Assembly: GCF_012489685.1 (NCBI RefSeq)
Contig: NC_080042.1
Span: forward strand, 45,622,066-45,686,065
Direction of reading: 5' to 3'
Length of the DNA stretch: 64,000 nt
Source of the DNA: Lotus japonicus
Lineage: Eukaryota > Streptophyta > Magnoliopsida > Fabales > Fabaceae
Position 1 is the first letter of the stretch; the number at the start of each line of letters is the position of its first letter. Positions 1 through 11,151 of the stretch are shown here, piece after piece. Both the position numbers and the translations under genes were made by a program. The notes below the pieces were generated by a model. It ran no database searches. It had not been told where the DNA came from and saw only the letters and a list, made by a program, of their open reading frames with translations.

Positions 1-1152
1 AAGTGTCAAATCAGCTACAATCTCCTCCAAACTCTTCTTACCATTCTCCTGATTTTGAGGTGGTGGAGGCCTTTGATTCAGCTGGTATTGCCTCTGATTT
101 GGAAATTGCTTTGAACCACCAGCATCTCCTGAGTTGTTTTGGTCCCTCCAAGAGAAGTTAGGATGATTTCTCCAACCTGGATTATAAGTGTTGGAGTAGG
201 GATCATTTTGATAATTCCCCATGGCCTTCACCTCTTCATCAAATTCAGCATCCTCAGCATTCCTTTGCCCACCTTCAAGCCTCTTCACCATGACATCCAC
301 CTTTTGTGCAAGCTTTTTGTTGGATGCAAGAACTGCATCAAGAGTCTCAACCTCATAAACTCCCTTCCGGTTCTGCCTGTCATTGTTTGAATGTGCAGCT
401 CTAGCAGCCAACTTGTTTATGATATCAAGTGCTGGTTGGGTTGCTAGAGCATCAAAGGCTCCGCTTGCAGCTATGTCCAACTTGTCTCTAGTGTAGTCAT
501 TGAGAGCTGCATAGAACTTCTCCACTTGGTCAGCTGTGGAGAAGTTGTGGCCTGGGCATTTCATCAAGAGTCTTTTGAACCTCACCCATGACTCATAGAG
601 ATTCTCGGAGTCCAGCTGGATGAAGGAATTGATCTCTTGTTTCAACTTCCTTATGCGGTTGTAGGGAAAGAACTTAGCTGTAAATTTTTCAGCTAAATCA
701 TCCCAAGAAGTAATACTCCTCAATGGTTGTGTTCTCAACCATTCTTCAGCAGTGTTCCTGAAAGAAAAAGGAAACAACATTAACCTAATAGTGTCCAAGT
801 TGACATTCCTTTTAAGTGTGGAACATTGTCTGGTAAAGCGCTCCAAGTGTCCATGAACATCCTCGTTTGCACTCCCACCGAATTGATGTTGACTGACCAA
901 AGTGATGAAGTGTGGTGGAATTTGGAAGTCTGGAGGAGCATCTTGAGGTACAACAACGCTCCCCTCAAAGTTGTAGTCCACACGAGGTGCAGTGATGTCT
1001 CCCAAGGACCTTTGAGCCTCCTGCTCTTCTCGAAGTTGCCTATCTCTTTCATTCTGGGCAGCAACTTGAGCAGTGATCTCAGCACGAAGTCTCGCTTCCA
1101 TTTCCACACGAAGCCTTGCTTCTATCTCAGCTAGTGTTTCTTCAGCGGCCAT
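1..1152 (-). CDS. gag: Athila-type gag protein, partial, open to the window edge
   Basis: Structural capsid polyprotein of an LTR retrotransposon. The frame starts at an ATG at 1152-1150 (MAAEETLAEIEARL) and stays open for 384 codons to the edge without a stop; an in-frame TAA lies ten codons upstream of the ATG. It begins with a charged Glu/Arg-rich helix, followed by a retrotransposon-gag domain (around residues 110-240, including ERFTRQC, EEWLRTQP and FPYNRIRKLKQEI). The C-terminal part carries NTYNPGWRNHPNFSW, a hallmark of Athila-like gag proteins in plants. Lack of stops suggests a fairly young copy. The C-terminus and any pol fusion are outside the window. Confidence 0.88.
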   Translation of the reverse strand, partial: MAAEETLAEIEARLRVEMEARLRAEITAQVAAQNERDRQLREEQEAQRSLGDITAPRVDYNFEGSVVVPQDAPPDFQIPPHFITLVSQHQFGGSANEDVHGHLERFTRQCSTLKRNVNLDTIRLMLFPFSFRNTAEEWLRTQPLRSITSWDDLAEKFTAKFFPYNRIRKLKQEINSFIQLDSENLYESWVRFKRLLMKCPGHNFSTADQVEKFYAALNDYTRDKLDIAASGAFDALATQPALDIINKLAARAAHSNNDRQNRKGVYEVETLDAVLASNKKLAQKVDVMVKRLEGGQRNAEDAEFDEEVKAMGNYQNDPYSNTYNPGWRNHPNFSWRDQNNSGDAGGSKQFPNQRQYQLNQRPPPPQNQENGKKSLEEIVADLTL

Positions 1153-1365
1153 GTTAATAGCCGGGGTGCGTCTCCTCTGTTATGCAAGTCTGCGATGGAA
1201 GGTATGGTCAATCTCTGGATCAAATAGCAATGACTTAGGATCAACTGAACCTCGCATAAACTAGCAAACAGTTAATAGCACTTATTCACTCAGCAGAGAT
1301 TCAAGCAAGTAAGTAACAAAGATTCTAAACAAAAACAATCCAAGAATGTTTGATAAAACAAAACT

Positions 1366-1384
1366 ATCCCCGGCAACGGCGCCA
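1366..1384 (-). promoter_or_regulatory. Primer binding site complementary to tRNA-Asp
   Basis: On the plus strand this reads ATCCCCGGCAACGGCGCCA, the 3' acceptor end of plant tRNA-Asp with CCA. The minus-strand element RNA would therefore pair with tRNA-Asp to start minus-strand cDNA synthesis. It lies six bases from the LTR edge. Confidence 0.92.
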
Positions 1385-1390
1385 AAAACT

Positions 1391-2833
1391 TGATAGCAAT
1401 TCTGCAAGTGCACGGATTGCCCGAAGTAATATAAAGATATTGAACCACAGAGATAGTTGTTTATCAAATTGTTCAAGGACTTTAGTGTTCAAAATTGTAA
1501 ATTAAAAGGTAAAAGCAATATATGTTTGAAGTTTGATTGTGTGAGAAACACTTGTGAGTAAAAGCTAAAATTATAATTCAGAAAAGAAGTACCCTGGGCA
1601 AAGCTCCACTTAGTCCAATTATGTTTCTCAAATCAAGTTCTTATATGAAATTCAGAATCCTTATCCATGGTGATGTAGCCTCTACCTCAACTTGTTAATT
1701 CCTTAATCAAGTAAATCATTCAATTTCATTTGCCAAACCTAATGCCTTAGTGCCTAGTCAATTCAATTGAAGAATGAAGTTTATAAGTTCATGCCAACAC
1801 AATAAGTTTCTACCCTTATACCTAAGTGATAGCAAACAAATCAATCTCATCCCAAGTCCTTTAATCCTTACCAACTTCCGTTGTGCAAGAAGAAAGCAAA
1901 ACACTTGTGTGCACTCAAGAGAATATTGATTCAGAGAAAAGATACTTGGAAAATAAACTTTATTCATATAAGAAAATAAGAGATCAAACCATAATCAGAA
2001 CTAAAGTTCACTTCACCCAAAGTACAAAGAGAAATTAGCCAAGCATGGCTAGAGAATTCATAATGTAAATCAAAAGAACAAAAACCTGAAACAAGAGTGC
2101 CAAGAAGCCTCCCACAAGCTCCAAGAAACTAGAACTTAAGTTTTGTTCAGAAAAGTACAAAGATACCAAAAAGAAATCACAAAATCCTAATTTATAGACT
2201 TTCCAGCGGCCCGCCACACCATGCACATGCGTGGACAACCTGTCCAAAATAACTCCCAGGCCCGTCCACCACGCATGTGCGTGGCCAAGGGGGCACACAT
2301 GCGTGGGCTTTAGCAAATCCTCCCCTTCATTCACAGAACAGCCACGCATGTGCGTGGCACAGGTGGCGCACATGCGTGGCTCATCAGATTCTTCTCCGAA
2401 TTTTGTAACTCCTTCTTCAACTATCATCATGGCTCATTACTTGGTCTTCAATCAACTTCATTAGCCATCAAAAACACTTGAAACCTTCAAGGAATCTTAA
2501 CAAACCATCATTCCACCAATGTAACTCATGGATCCACTCATTTAATCACAATAATTTAGAAATCACCCATTCAATTCATCAAATAAAACTCCTAATATGG
2601 AATCAACTCTCATATTCTCTCTAGATTTCAGCTCAAATCTGAACATAAGAATTAACCTCAAACTAAAACTAATAAAAAGAACAAATAAATAAATTAAAAA
2701 TACATAAACTAATGCAAATGCAATTATGAACTATAAAGGGACTCAACTTGACTCAACACTCAATGAAGGACTCAAAAAGAAGAATAAAGAGGCAAAAGGA
2801 CTCGATAAACATAGAATAAACCTCGGGTCATCA
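1391..2833 (-). repeat. 5' LTR of the Athila-like element
   Basis: 1443-bp LTR. The plus-strand view begins TGATAGCA and ends GGGTCATCA. Boundaries were set by the primer site at one end and by comparison with the related solo LTR at 16489-17812, which shares the block around GAACCACAG near one end and GGGTCATCA at the other. Between 2215 and 2380 it carries a cluster of GC-rich near-palindromes built on CCACGCATGTGCGTGG in an otherwise AT-rich LTR. Confidence 0.82.
2215..2380. repeat. Cluster of CCACGCATGTGCGTGG near-palindromes in the LTR
   Basis: Five copies or half-copies of a self-complementary unit lie at about 2215-2234, 2269-2284, 2293-2308, 2341-2357 and 2367-2380. Each can fold on itself or pair with a neighbour. 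The cluster is about 450-620 bases from the LTR start in element orientation. Confidence 0.85.
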
Positions 2834-3933
2834 TATAACAATAAACTCTTGATACCACATGATAAGGATATCAAACTCTGTGGATCTAGCTTCAATTGCT
2901 TTGGATAGAACTTTGCTTGTGGAGGAAGTCACCAAAGGGAAGAAAACCAAAATTGGAAAGGAATGAGCAGGAAGTGTTGCGCCACATTCATCTTGTGAAG
3001 AGGAATGATAAGCAAATTGAGGAGAAGCCACAAATGATCTAAAGAACTTGATCATTCTCAAGTTAGGATTTCCAAGAGATAATTGGGAGAAAGTTTTCTA
3101 AATTCACAAATTTGAATTTCAAAATATGAATAATCGTAATGAGAAAAGTAAAAAGGAAAACTACGAATAGCATTCCTTATAAATGCGACCATGTAGATTT
3201 AATAGTCCAAGCCCATGATGGCCCAAAGCTTATGCTACCCTCCCATAGGTACACTTTAATCCATTGGAAATGCAAGACCCAAAAACCGATAACCTATATG
3301 AACCAGAATACAAATTAAAGGCTAAACCTAATATAAAAGCCCAATTACAAACATATGGCCCTCAATCAACTAATTACAATATTCATATAATTTGACATGT
3401 TTACCAGAGGCAAATATAATCACTATGTTTACCTTATTGAAGTTTTTCTGTAAGAAAAATTTCCTCCTCAGTAGGTAAATTGACATGTTCGAGTCGAGAA
3501 CATTCATATTTTAGTGGGCTAGTTTCCGAGGAATAGTTATTTTCATCCATGAAACTTTGATTGAAGACTTTACTTCAAAAGAATCAAACATTTCTCACTT
3601 GAACAAACAACTCGTTAGTATTTTTTGAGGTCAATTGTGGATTTTGTGATAATCACTTGATTGTTAGTAATAAAATTGACTTCAAATTGTCCTTGGAATC
3701 AATCACTTATTATATCAAGACTTTTGATTGAAATTTATTTTCGTATGCATATTTATTGTTTAACCTAAAAGCAAATATAGATGTTGCGTTCTCGAAGGAA
3801 AATTTCATTCATTTTGGGCTAGTTTTATGGAAAGATCAAAGGTCAAATCATGGGGTCAGCATGCTTCCCTCACTACACCATTTTTCTTTTCACAACTGTT
3901 CAAAAGTGTAAGCATAAATATGAAAATGCTTAA
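2834..3933. other. No gene recognised; AT-rich flanking DNA
   Basis: No coding frame, terminal repeat or RNA gene is convincing here. Short frames are broken and resemble no family I know. Parts read like the remains of older repeats. Confidence 0.5.
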
Positions 3934-4347
3934 ATACTCTAGAGATCCCTGAAATTGTGTAGCGTACGAAAATAAGTCTCTGAAAAAAAAATCCTATTCC
4001 GGATCCCTGGAATTTTTTTTTTAATCGAAATAAGTCTCTACCCCTGAAAAACCCAGAAAAGCATCATAAAAAACCCAGAAAAAAAACTTTCCTCCTTCTT
4101 CATCTTGGCACAGTACTGAGAGAAGATTTGAAACTGGTGAACGAACTCATCCACATATCCCAAAGTCACCGATTTGGAAGCTCAATGTTAACGACGCCGT
4201 GGAGGACGACCTGGAAGTGAGAGCAATAGTTGTCCCAGGAATCAATCCATTAAAACTCATTTTCTCTTCTCCACCAACAGATCTGCCTCTTCTCTTCTCC
4301 AGCCAGAAACCCATTTTCTCAAAATCCATCACCAACACCCTCTTCTC

Positions 4348-4476
4348 TTCGTCGACCACCCCAAGATCTGCACAGTCGCTGAAAATGACCTCAACCACGA
4401 CGACATTGCCGAAGAGCTTGGCTTGCTCTCAGATCTCACGCTCTTCCATTTCAACTCCAACAGGTTCTGTGGGACA
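4348..4476 (+). pseudogene. Captured fragment resembling a leucine-rich-repeat extensin (LRX) gene
   Basis: Read in frame from 4348, the segment encodes VAENDLNHDDIA then EELGLLSDLTLFHFNSNRF and CGT. This resembles the conserved start of the leucine-rich-repeat domain of plant LRX/PEX cell-wall proteins, where an LNHADIAG-type motif is followed by LPEELGLLTDLALFHINSNRFCG. A few residues around the usual GYLP are missing. Upstream and downstream frames do not continue the protein. The fragment lies between the terminal inverted repeats, so it was probably captured by the TIR element and is not functional. A longer open frame (4199-4630) covers it but its other parts match nothing I know. Confidence 0.62.
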
Positions 4477-5375
4477 AGTTATGGGTTTTTGGGTGTGGGT
4501 TTCGATGGGTTGGGGTTATGGGTTTTGGGGCTCTGATTGCTGGGAGAAGAGGGAGAACCAAGTTCTAATGCGGGTTGCTGGAAGAAGAGGGAGAACCAGA
4601 TTTCACTTGATATTGTGTAATAGCTCTTGAACTTCAATTTAGCAATAAATGATTATTGTTTGGCTATTTGTTGTTGTTGCGCTTAATTTTTGATCTGTTA
4701 TTCAATTTGTTGAATTCGAATTTGCAATTTCCAATTATAATTTCTCACCCTCGTTAATGCTGATCTGGGACTATTGATGGTTGTTGTTCCTTTATCTTGG
4801 ATTGTCTACATTTTAGCTAAGTGTTTGTAAGACCTTGTTTTGATGAATATTACTTAATTAAATAATAATTGCGTGATTCAGTAATACAGTTACAGTAGTT
4901 ATTGTTTTACCTTGTGTGATCCGACGGTAACTGCTAAGTTATTGTTTTTGCATCTTTGGGTGACTTATGTGGCTTTATGTGTTGTTGTGATTTCTCTGAT
5001 TTAATAATCAATAAAGTCTTGCATAATTAGAAATATTACGTCAAGGTGATTGGTGATATGCATGTGTGCACGAGAAGTGAATTTTTGTGATATTTGCCCT
5101 TGCTTGGGTGTGTGTCACGTGTGATGGGGCTTGAGTGAGGAAAGTTTTTATCATTTTTAGTTGATTATATATTCAGCCATTTGTTTAATTATTTTAAAAA
5201 TAATCAAGAGTTGACTAGGGCCATTTATGGAGGAATTTGAAGTGGAGATGGATTCTAATTTAGGAAGGTTTCAATCAAGGAGTTGATTGAGCATTAATTT
5301 GAAATGAAGACCAGGGGATGGTCATAGGGGAAGAGGAGGAGGCTAGGTTTAGTTTTGTGAAGCCTAGGTGGATCT

Positions 5376-5384
5376 TATAAATAG
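5376..5384 (+). promoter_or_regulatory. TATA box of solo LTR insertion 1
   Basis: TATAAATAG at the end of the presumed U3 part, followed within 100 bases by a purine-rich transcribed leader of the kind seen in the other LTRs here. Confidence 0.6.
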
Positions 5385-6659
5385 ATGATAGGTAAAGCCA
5401 AGGAGAACCCTAGCCACCACAATTTCATAACACACAAGAATTGAGAGAGAACTAGAGGGAAAGGGAGAGAGGGTCGTGAGCTATAGCAAGGGAGGAAGAC
5501 TTGATCAAGCTTGAGGAGGAACAAAGTGAAGCTCTTGATCACCAAGGAGGAGTGGCCGAACCTTGCTCTAGGAGAAAGACCACTTATTCTTCTTTTTCAA
5601 CTAGATCTAATCAAGGTGAGGGGATCACTTCCTAGGATAGGTCCTTTACCTTTGATGCCATCATTTTGTATGCTTATTGTTGATGTATGAGTTGTATGAT
5701 AACATGATCTTGAGAGATAACATGCCTTGTATGATCCTTGCACGGTTTGTGTTGGAAGTAATGATCTTTTCTCTATTCCATGAAAAGCAAGCATGATCTT
5801 GTGTGGTGTGTGTAATATATGTGTGGCCGAGAGGCCTATATGATATTTGTCCATGGATTTGTCAAATTTCTCTTCTTGAACACGTGTGATTCAATTGTAA
5901 TGACCAGATCTAGTATGCTTCCTTTCTTTGTCAGGAAAACGAATTAGATCTAGTATGCATGATGTGCTATGTTAATTTGGGGTAAATGATTTTGGAATCA
6001 TGAGAGCATGAATGGAAAGAGGAGGCTGGCCGTGAGGCTCTATGAGGGTTTTGGGTTTATTTTTGTCTTGCCTATCTTTCCTTGATACATGAGCATGTGA
6101 AATGAGGTTTGGGTTGAGAGATCCTTGTTTTTGGGAGCATGATACATCCATTTTAATCAATATAAGTTCAGATCTTGTGATATATGTTGAGTATGTGATG
6201 ATGGTCGAACCATCTAAGTGTGTAAACATGATGTTCTTTATTTTTCCCTCATGCCATGTTAGTTGTTGTGGGTGAATAATGCCTTGATGGTTGTTTCATG
6301 AGTTTTTACCTCTACTGTGAACTGAGTATTGTGATGTTAGAGATCTCTGTTTTGACTCATGATAATTGTTCAAGATCTAGAAAGTGCTTAACTTTAGAGC
6401 CTTAAACTAGTGATGTGAAGTGATTCGCTTGCAAGTAGGGCGATGTGAATCATGGAACGTAGTTCTAAGTGTAGACTATGGACCATGAGAACGATGAGCC
6501 GTTAGAGATTAAAACGGTTAACTTGCACGCGAGGGAGAATGTGGTGTCCTTTGTGGCCCATGAGATGGTGGTTAATCCACTGAGACTGGTAGGTGTCGTG
6601 ACCTATGAGGAGACTGGTGGGTGTCTGTGACCCATGAGGTTGTGAGCCATGCTCACTTG

Positions 6660-6675
6660 TTCATCTGCGGATGAA
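6660..6675 (+). other. Conserved LTR stem-loop, insertion 1 copy
   Basis: TTCATC-TGCG-GATGAA forms a perfect 6-bp stem with a TGCG loop. Equivalent stem-loops lie at the same relative place in the LTRs at 7872-10329 and 11506-18213. In insertion 2 the second base pair is A-T instead of T-A, changed on both sides. Confidence 0.6.
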
Positions 6676-6839
6676 TGTGACTGACTAAACTTATAGGTTA
6701 AACATCTAACCTTAACGATGAACATGATAACTGTTTAGTCATATGAGTTCTATTATTTATTCTTGTGATGTTTTTATCTTGCTTGAGTGTTTTGTTTGAG
6801 AGTCGGAAGTGACCCTCTAGTGCGCTTAATTGCGGCCAG

Positions 6840-7415
6840 ATGTCCGTGAAGAAGTCGACATACAAGACCTGGGAGACTCATCTGCATGAGGTGAATAGGG
6901 GCATGACTGGAGCTACCGACGGGTACCAGGGCCAGAGTTATGACGACGACGTTGCCAACTTCCGTAAGCTAGACCAGCAGGGGAGGTGGATTGGTTCCCG
7001 AGAGGAATGGAGACCCATTGACCCAGAGGGATCTTCGACTACTAAGTCAGAGTCCGAGTCGGATCCTTTAGAGGACACCCCGAGAGAGTGGGACGAGGAG
7101 CTAGCTGAGGAGGCACCACCGATGCCAGACCCGGAGATCGACCTTGACGAGCAGGTGGCTATGGATCAGAGTGATCACGCTGAGGATTCCGAGTAGATGC
7201 CAGAGAGCATGGAAGAGGAGAAGGGGTCAAGTGCCGAGCTAGAGGAGGAACTTCCAGAGGTGATAGGCGATCCCTGGAACGAGGTTGACCCGTCTGATGA
7301 TGAGCCGAGGTTCCGGAGCTTTACTGCCAGGGCGAGGCGACAGTTCGAGTATCATTATGGTGGTATCTACAAGGGACTGAGGGCTTACATGGAGGGAAGG
7401 TTCCTGGATGACTAG
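6840..7415 (+). pseudogene. LTR-encoded acidic protein, one internal stop
   Basis: An ATG directly after a CCAG acceptor-like sequence opens a frame of 191 codons plus stop (6840-7415) interrupted by a single TAG at 7194-7196. The first part is 118 aa (starts MSVKKSTYKTWETHL); the second starts at the next codon and runs 72 aa, ending with ARRQFEYHYGGIYKGLRAYM. The middle is rich in Asp, Glu, Ser and Pro, giving a strongly acidic protein with no membrane segment. I recognise no domain. Its base composition is more GC-rich than the surrounding LTR, as expected of coding sequence. Position just after a candidate LTR intron is shared with other LTRs here. Whether the TAG is decay or readthrough is unknown. 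Confidence 0.55.
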
Positions 7416-8136
7416 GGTTGGGTCGTGAGATTGTTTTGTTGTTGGGCTAGAGTGCGAATTTGGTTTCAAACTATCTTAATTATCCTTATGTCTTTTGGAA
7501 AAAATTTGATGTAATCAGACGCATGTTTCATATTTATTTCAATTGGATATTTAATGGTTTATTTATTTCGAAAGGTTTGCGATATTGAATACTTCCGCAT
7601 GTTTTGAAAAGGTTAAGTTTCAAGAGTTTTTGGAAAATTTGAACGTTTATTCATTAATTGAAGATTAATAATTTAATCGACAAAAATTCTCTACAAACTT
7701 TATGATATTTGGTTACTCGTGACACTCGAGAAATCGGGGTGTTACAGTGTTTTTGTGGCAAGATGTGGGACACGATGTTGTAGCATCTTGGATGTAACAT
7801 TTGTCCCTGTGGGTCTGTTGTGTGTGATTAATTTGTTTATCTCAGAAGCGTTGGATTCATCAAGTGGTCAATGTAACGCCCCGATTTCTCGAGTGTCACA
7901 CAGTAACCAAAACGTCGTGAATTTTCGTCGTTTAATTAATTAATCTTCAATTAGTGACAAAAGTTCAGTTTTACAAACTTCTTGAAGCTTAACCATTTCA
8001 AACTTGCGGAAATAATCATCAACGTAAACCTGAAACTTTATTAATCGTTGAAAAGAGTATGAAATAAATATCCGAAAGAAAATTTCAAAGTAAATTACAT
8101 CAAGTTAAAATATCTCAACTAAAATAAAGTAATGGT

Positions 8137-8325
8137 TCAATGCTTCCAAAACTCGGTACTCTCAACCCAAAAGGAAAAATGGATGTCTCTCAACCCAACC
8201 ATATCCTTGACCCCTTCCTCTTTATCTTCTTCCTCTTCATCAGGAGTATAGTCGTCATCCGGTAGTGGCTCGTCACGTAGTATCAGCTCCCAAGAATGAG
8301 CCGTCGCCGTTATCTTCACGACCAT
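8137..8325 (-). CDS. Small acidic LTR-encoded frame, insertion 2 copy (62 aa)
   Basis: Minus-strand ATG at 8325-8323 immediately follows the candidate acceptor GGGGGGGTAG. The 62-codon frame carries SWELILRDEPLPDDDY followed by a Glu/Asp run, then a less conserved tail. The same motif occurs in both LTRs of insertion 3 (13552 and 16432). No known domain is recognised. Function and expression are unknown. Confidence 0.5.
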   Translation of the reverse strand: MVVKITATAHSWELILRDEPLPDDDYTPDEEEEDKEEGVKDMVGLRDIHFSFWVESTEFWKH

Positions 8326-8510
8326 CTACCCCCCCAAATAAACACATAAACAAGTAGTGCAAGGGTCAGGTCGCAAACAACAAAATCATAATCCATATCA
8401 TAAAGCAGAATAATCATTCGCTTATGAAATTTAAGTTTTATGACAGTTAGTCAGTTAAACTAGCGCATCCTCACATCACACAACCCACCAAAACACCTTG
8501 GCCAATCACA

Positions 8511-8526
8511 TACATCCGCAGATGTA
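8511..8526 (-). other. Conserved LTR stem-loop, insertion 2 copy
   Basis: On the minus strand TACATC-TGCG-GATGTA, a perfect 6-bp stem with the same TGCG loop as insertions 1 and 3. Compared with insertion 1 (TTCATC/GATGAA) the second pair is swapped on both sides, which keeps the stem. Confidence 0.6.
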
Positions 8527-10761
8527 CAATCACATGGATACGCAATGATCCACAAATCACAATTCTCACGGTGACCGCAGTCAACCAAATCACGAGGATC
8601 CACTGATCCACAAAATCTCCCTCGCGTGCAAGCTACCGTTTGTCTCTAACGGCACCATCGTTCTCATGACCCATAGTCTTCACTAGACCTATGACCGATT
8701 AATCACATTTACTTGCAAGCGAGTTATAATCTCATTCTCTTTGTATTTAAGGCTCTAAAGTCAGTCCTAGAGTCTTATCAACCTTAACGACAAATAATAA
8801 ACATAACGACAATAGATATTCACAACACCAATGGGAATTACGGCTAGGTGAGCGACCCATGGTTCCTCAGTCAGGCAATATTCGTATATCATAGATATTC
8901 ATAATCATATTCACATGTCTTTCACACATAAACCATGCCAAATTCAAAAGGACAACCAACTAAATAGCAGATGGATACAAGTTTTTCTGAATTTAAAGGT
9001 CACGGTCGTTTTCTAAAAAAAACAGCAGAAACTACAGTCACTAAAAATGTTTTACAGAACGCATTTCACAACCCAATTTTACGTTTTACACATATCTGGA
9101 AAGAGAATTTGAAATCCTACAACTTTCTAGTTCACCACGTTTTCGTTTGAAAATCAGAACTAGGTGATATTGGACCACGAAGGTTTCTGTCCAGTACAGG
9201 AAAAACAGCAGGTACAACAGTTACTAAAAACGTTCTCCAGAACTCATTACTAAACCAAAAATTATGTTCTGTATACGTCTGGAAAGCTGGTTAAAAATCC
9301 TACAATTTCTTAGTTCATTTCACTTTCATTTGAACGCTACAACTGGGTGATATTGGACCTCGAAGTTCTCTGTCCAGCACAGAAATCTGACAGCGTCCCT
9401 TCGGCCTCATATTTCTTTACGAATGATCAAGTCTAGGGTTCCTATTTTGATTCAACCTGATAAAACTCTAAGCCAAGCATCCTCAATAAACATGGTTTTC
9501 AAGCACAAAGGTGCAGCAACATACACTTTCACATATCTCACACACAAACATGCAATATCACAACTTTCTCATGAATTTCATGGTAAAGAAAAACCCTAAG
9601 CAACTACCCGTTTCCTAGACCAGCCCTTACCTTGAATCCTTGTTCTGAAAAATAGAAAAGAATGCAGGTTCAGAACTCAGTCCCTTGCTGTCCAAGTCCC
9701 TTTCTTTCTTCTTCCTCCCTCGCGGTCTCACTCTCTCTCGCGAACTCTCCCTCCTTTGCGCGGCACTCGACGGCGATGATGGGCTAGGGGCGGCGGCTCC
9801 TCCTTCTCTCACTCGGCTTCTCTCTCTTTTTCCCTCTGTGTTTTACATGAATATGGTGTGGGTGCAGTTCTGTTTCTGAGTGTGAAGGAAAAATAAGGGT
9901 TTTCCCCCTTAATCCCCATGCAACCCGCGGATCACAACCCATGGGTTAGGGTTGTTTTCTTTCTTTTCACTTAAGCCCAAACCCATATCTACCTTGACCC
10001 ACTAATCACACACTTAATCAGGTCTGAACCTACTTAAAACCTAAACCTTTTTTAGTAAATTTACAAGCAAACTCGGAATTAAAAGAAAAACAATTCAATT
10101 AATTCGCTGGCACTGTACATCCCTAACCACAGTCACTAAAACGAGGATATCTCGAGCTACCGAGATCGGAATGCCCTGAAACCACTTGGAAAATTTTCTT
10201 AACTTAAAGACCCTCTAAAAATTCGTACAAAGTAACAGCCAGAATCTGTCAAAAATCAAACCTTGTAAAAACCTTCATTTTTATTCAATTTTCCACTTGA
10301 ATAATATAAAATGAGTTTAGGGCCTTACAGTCAACATGCTAGGGTTTGCTATAACGCTTCTACGCGCTGTATAATGGATATGTCAAGTGTGATCAAATTG
10401 ATTTCAGCTGGTTTGATCTAACGGTTGTTTGTGGAAGGTTTATCTTATGTTCAAATCTTAGTAGTAAGAGATTTGTTGCTGCTTTAAAAAGATAGACTTC
10501 CTGTTTGAGTTATGGACTCTTTGTTGCTCAAGCCCATCGAAGAAACGGCCTGAGGAACTGCTATATGTGAAGACCAAGACCTAGCTGATAGGTCATGAGT
10601 TTTTAAGTAGAGAGAATATTAGAGTTTTCTAGTGAGTTCATACTGTGTACTTTGGTGTAACTCTCTTAGCAGCTCTTACTGAATCTGGTTAGGCTAAGAG
10701 TAGTTTGTGCGGTTTGTTTGATCGTGTGATCTATCTTTACTCTGATTGTAAGGGATCAATG

Positions 10762-10802
10762 ACTGTGGCAGTGGTTATGTGAGAAAGTGAGAGGGGCTCT
10801 CA
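10762..10802 (+). other. Paired hairpins in the 5' LTR of copia B
   Basis: ACTG-TGG-CAGT (10762-10772) is followed by TGAGAG-GGG-CTCTCA (10788-10802). The same pair occurs in the other three SIRE-like LTRs in this window although surrounding sequence has diverged. Confidence 0.6.
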
Positions 10803-11086
10803 TACTTAGGGGGGAGGACTAAGTAATAAGACACTATAGTAATAGGGAAAATGGGCTATTCATTTAAGACCTTGTGTACTTGATTATTTGATATAGTGGA
10901 TTATCTTTCTCGGATGAAAATCTTCCAGACGTAGGTGAATTTGCACCGAACTGGGTTAACAATCATGTGTGTTCTTTTTGCAGTTATTTTACATTCTGTC
11001 AAATATGTTTTCTGATTGTAATATGTTATACAAGATGTCCTAGACATCGTGTACAACATCTGTCCTTACGTGTGCCAAAATTTCAA

Positions 11087-11099
11087 TCGGCATCAGAGC
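11087..11099 (+). promoter_or_regulatory. Primer binding site of copia B (initiator tRNA-Met type)
   Basis: TCGGCATCAGAGC lies directly inside the LTR end at 11085. It resembles the usual TGGTATCAGAGC initiator-tRNA-Met site with two differences. Confidence 0.7.
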
Positions 11100-11151
11100 A
11101 GGCACCCTGTTCTGTTTAGGGTAAGCACCAGGGAAGTTATATTCTAGTATT

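Larger units (their letters stand above)
1..2833 (-). mobile_element. Athila-like Ty3/gypsy retrotransposon, 5' end, cut by the window edge
   Basis: Minus-strand LTR retrotransposon. Reading on the minus strand it shows one LTR (2833-1391), then a primer site matching the 3' end of tRNA-Asp (1384-1366), a leader of about 210 bases, and an open gag frame that leaves the window at position 1. A tRNA-Asp primer together with this gag type is characteristic of the Athila lineage. Protease, reverse transcriptase and integrase would lie to the left of the window. Only one target-site flank is visible (2834-2838, TATAA), so the duplication cannot be confirmed. Confidence 0.88.
4826..7746 (+). mobile_element. 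Solo gypsy-type LTR (insertion 1) carrying a reading frame
   Basis: 2921-bp LTR-like unit running from TGTAAGACC to GGGGTGTTACA, flanked by the duplication GTGTT (4821-4825 and 7747-7751), inserted in the 5' LTR of copia B. The TGTAAGACC start and GGGGYGTTACA end recur in the other long LTRs of this window; one of those is followed by an initiator-tRNA-Met primer site, suggesting Ty3/gypsy. A TATA box (TATAAATAG, 5376-5384) is followed by a purine-rich leader, a candidate splice donor (CAAG|GTGAGGG, intron from 5616), a stem-loop (6660-6675), a candidate acceptor (CCAG) before the ATG at 6840, and an acidic frame. Confidence 0.85.
7872..10329 (-). mobile_element. Solo gypsy-type LTR (insertion 2), minus orientation
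   Basis: 2458-bp unit; on the minus strand it runs from TGTAAGGCCC to GGGGCGTTACA. Duplicated GTCAA (7867-7871 and 10330-10334) flanks it inside the 5' LTR of copia B. It shows a candidate donor CAAG|GTAAGGG (intron starting at 9630 on the minus strand), the conserved stem-loop (8511-8526), a GGGGGGGTAG acceptor at 8326 and a small acidic frame. It resembles the LTRs of insertion 3 over long stretches. Confidence 0.88.
4782..11085 (+). repeat. 5' LTR of copia B, in three pieces
   Basis: Pieces are 4782-4825, 7752-7871 and 10335-11085, about 915 bases together, against 929 for the 3' LTR. It starts TGTTGTTCCTTTATC and ends AATTTCA. The breaks are marked by duplicated GTGTT and GTCAA. It contains the paired hairpins described at 10762-10802. 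Confidence 0.9.

Noticed and set aside
9627..9879. Overlapping short frames on both strands at about 9.63-9.88 kb as a small gene
   Set aside because: They lie in the purine/pyrimidine-rich leader of solo LTR insertion 2 on both strands and encode only low-complexity Ser/Arg/Pro stretches.
11087..11099. A tRNA gene at the primer-site sequence
   Set aside because: Only the short primer-complementary stretch is present; there are no A and B boxes or cloverleaf.
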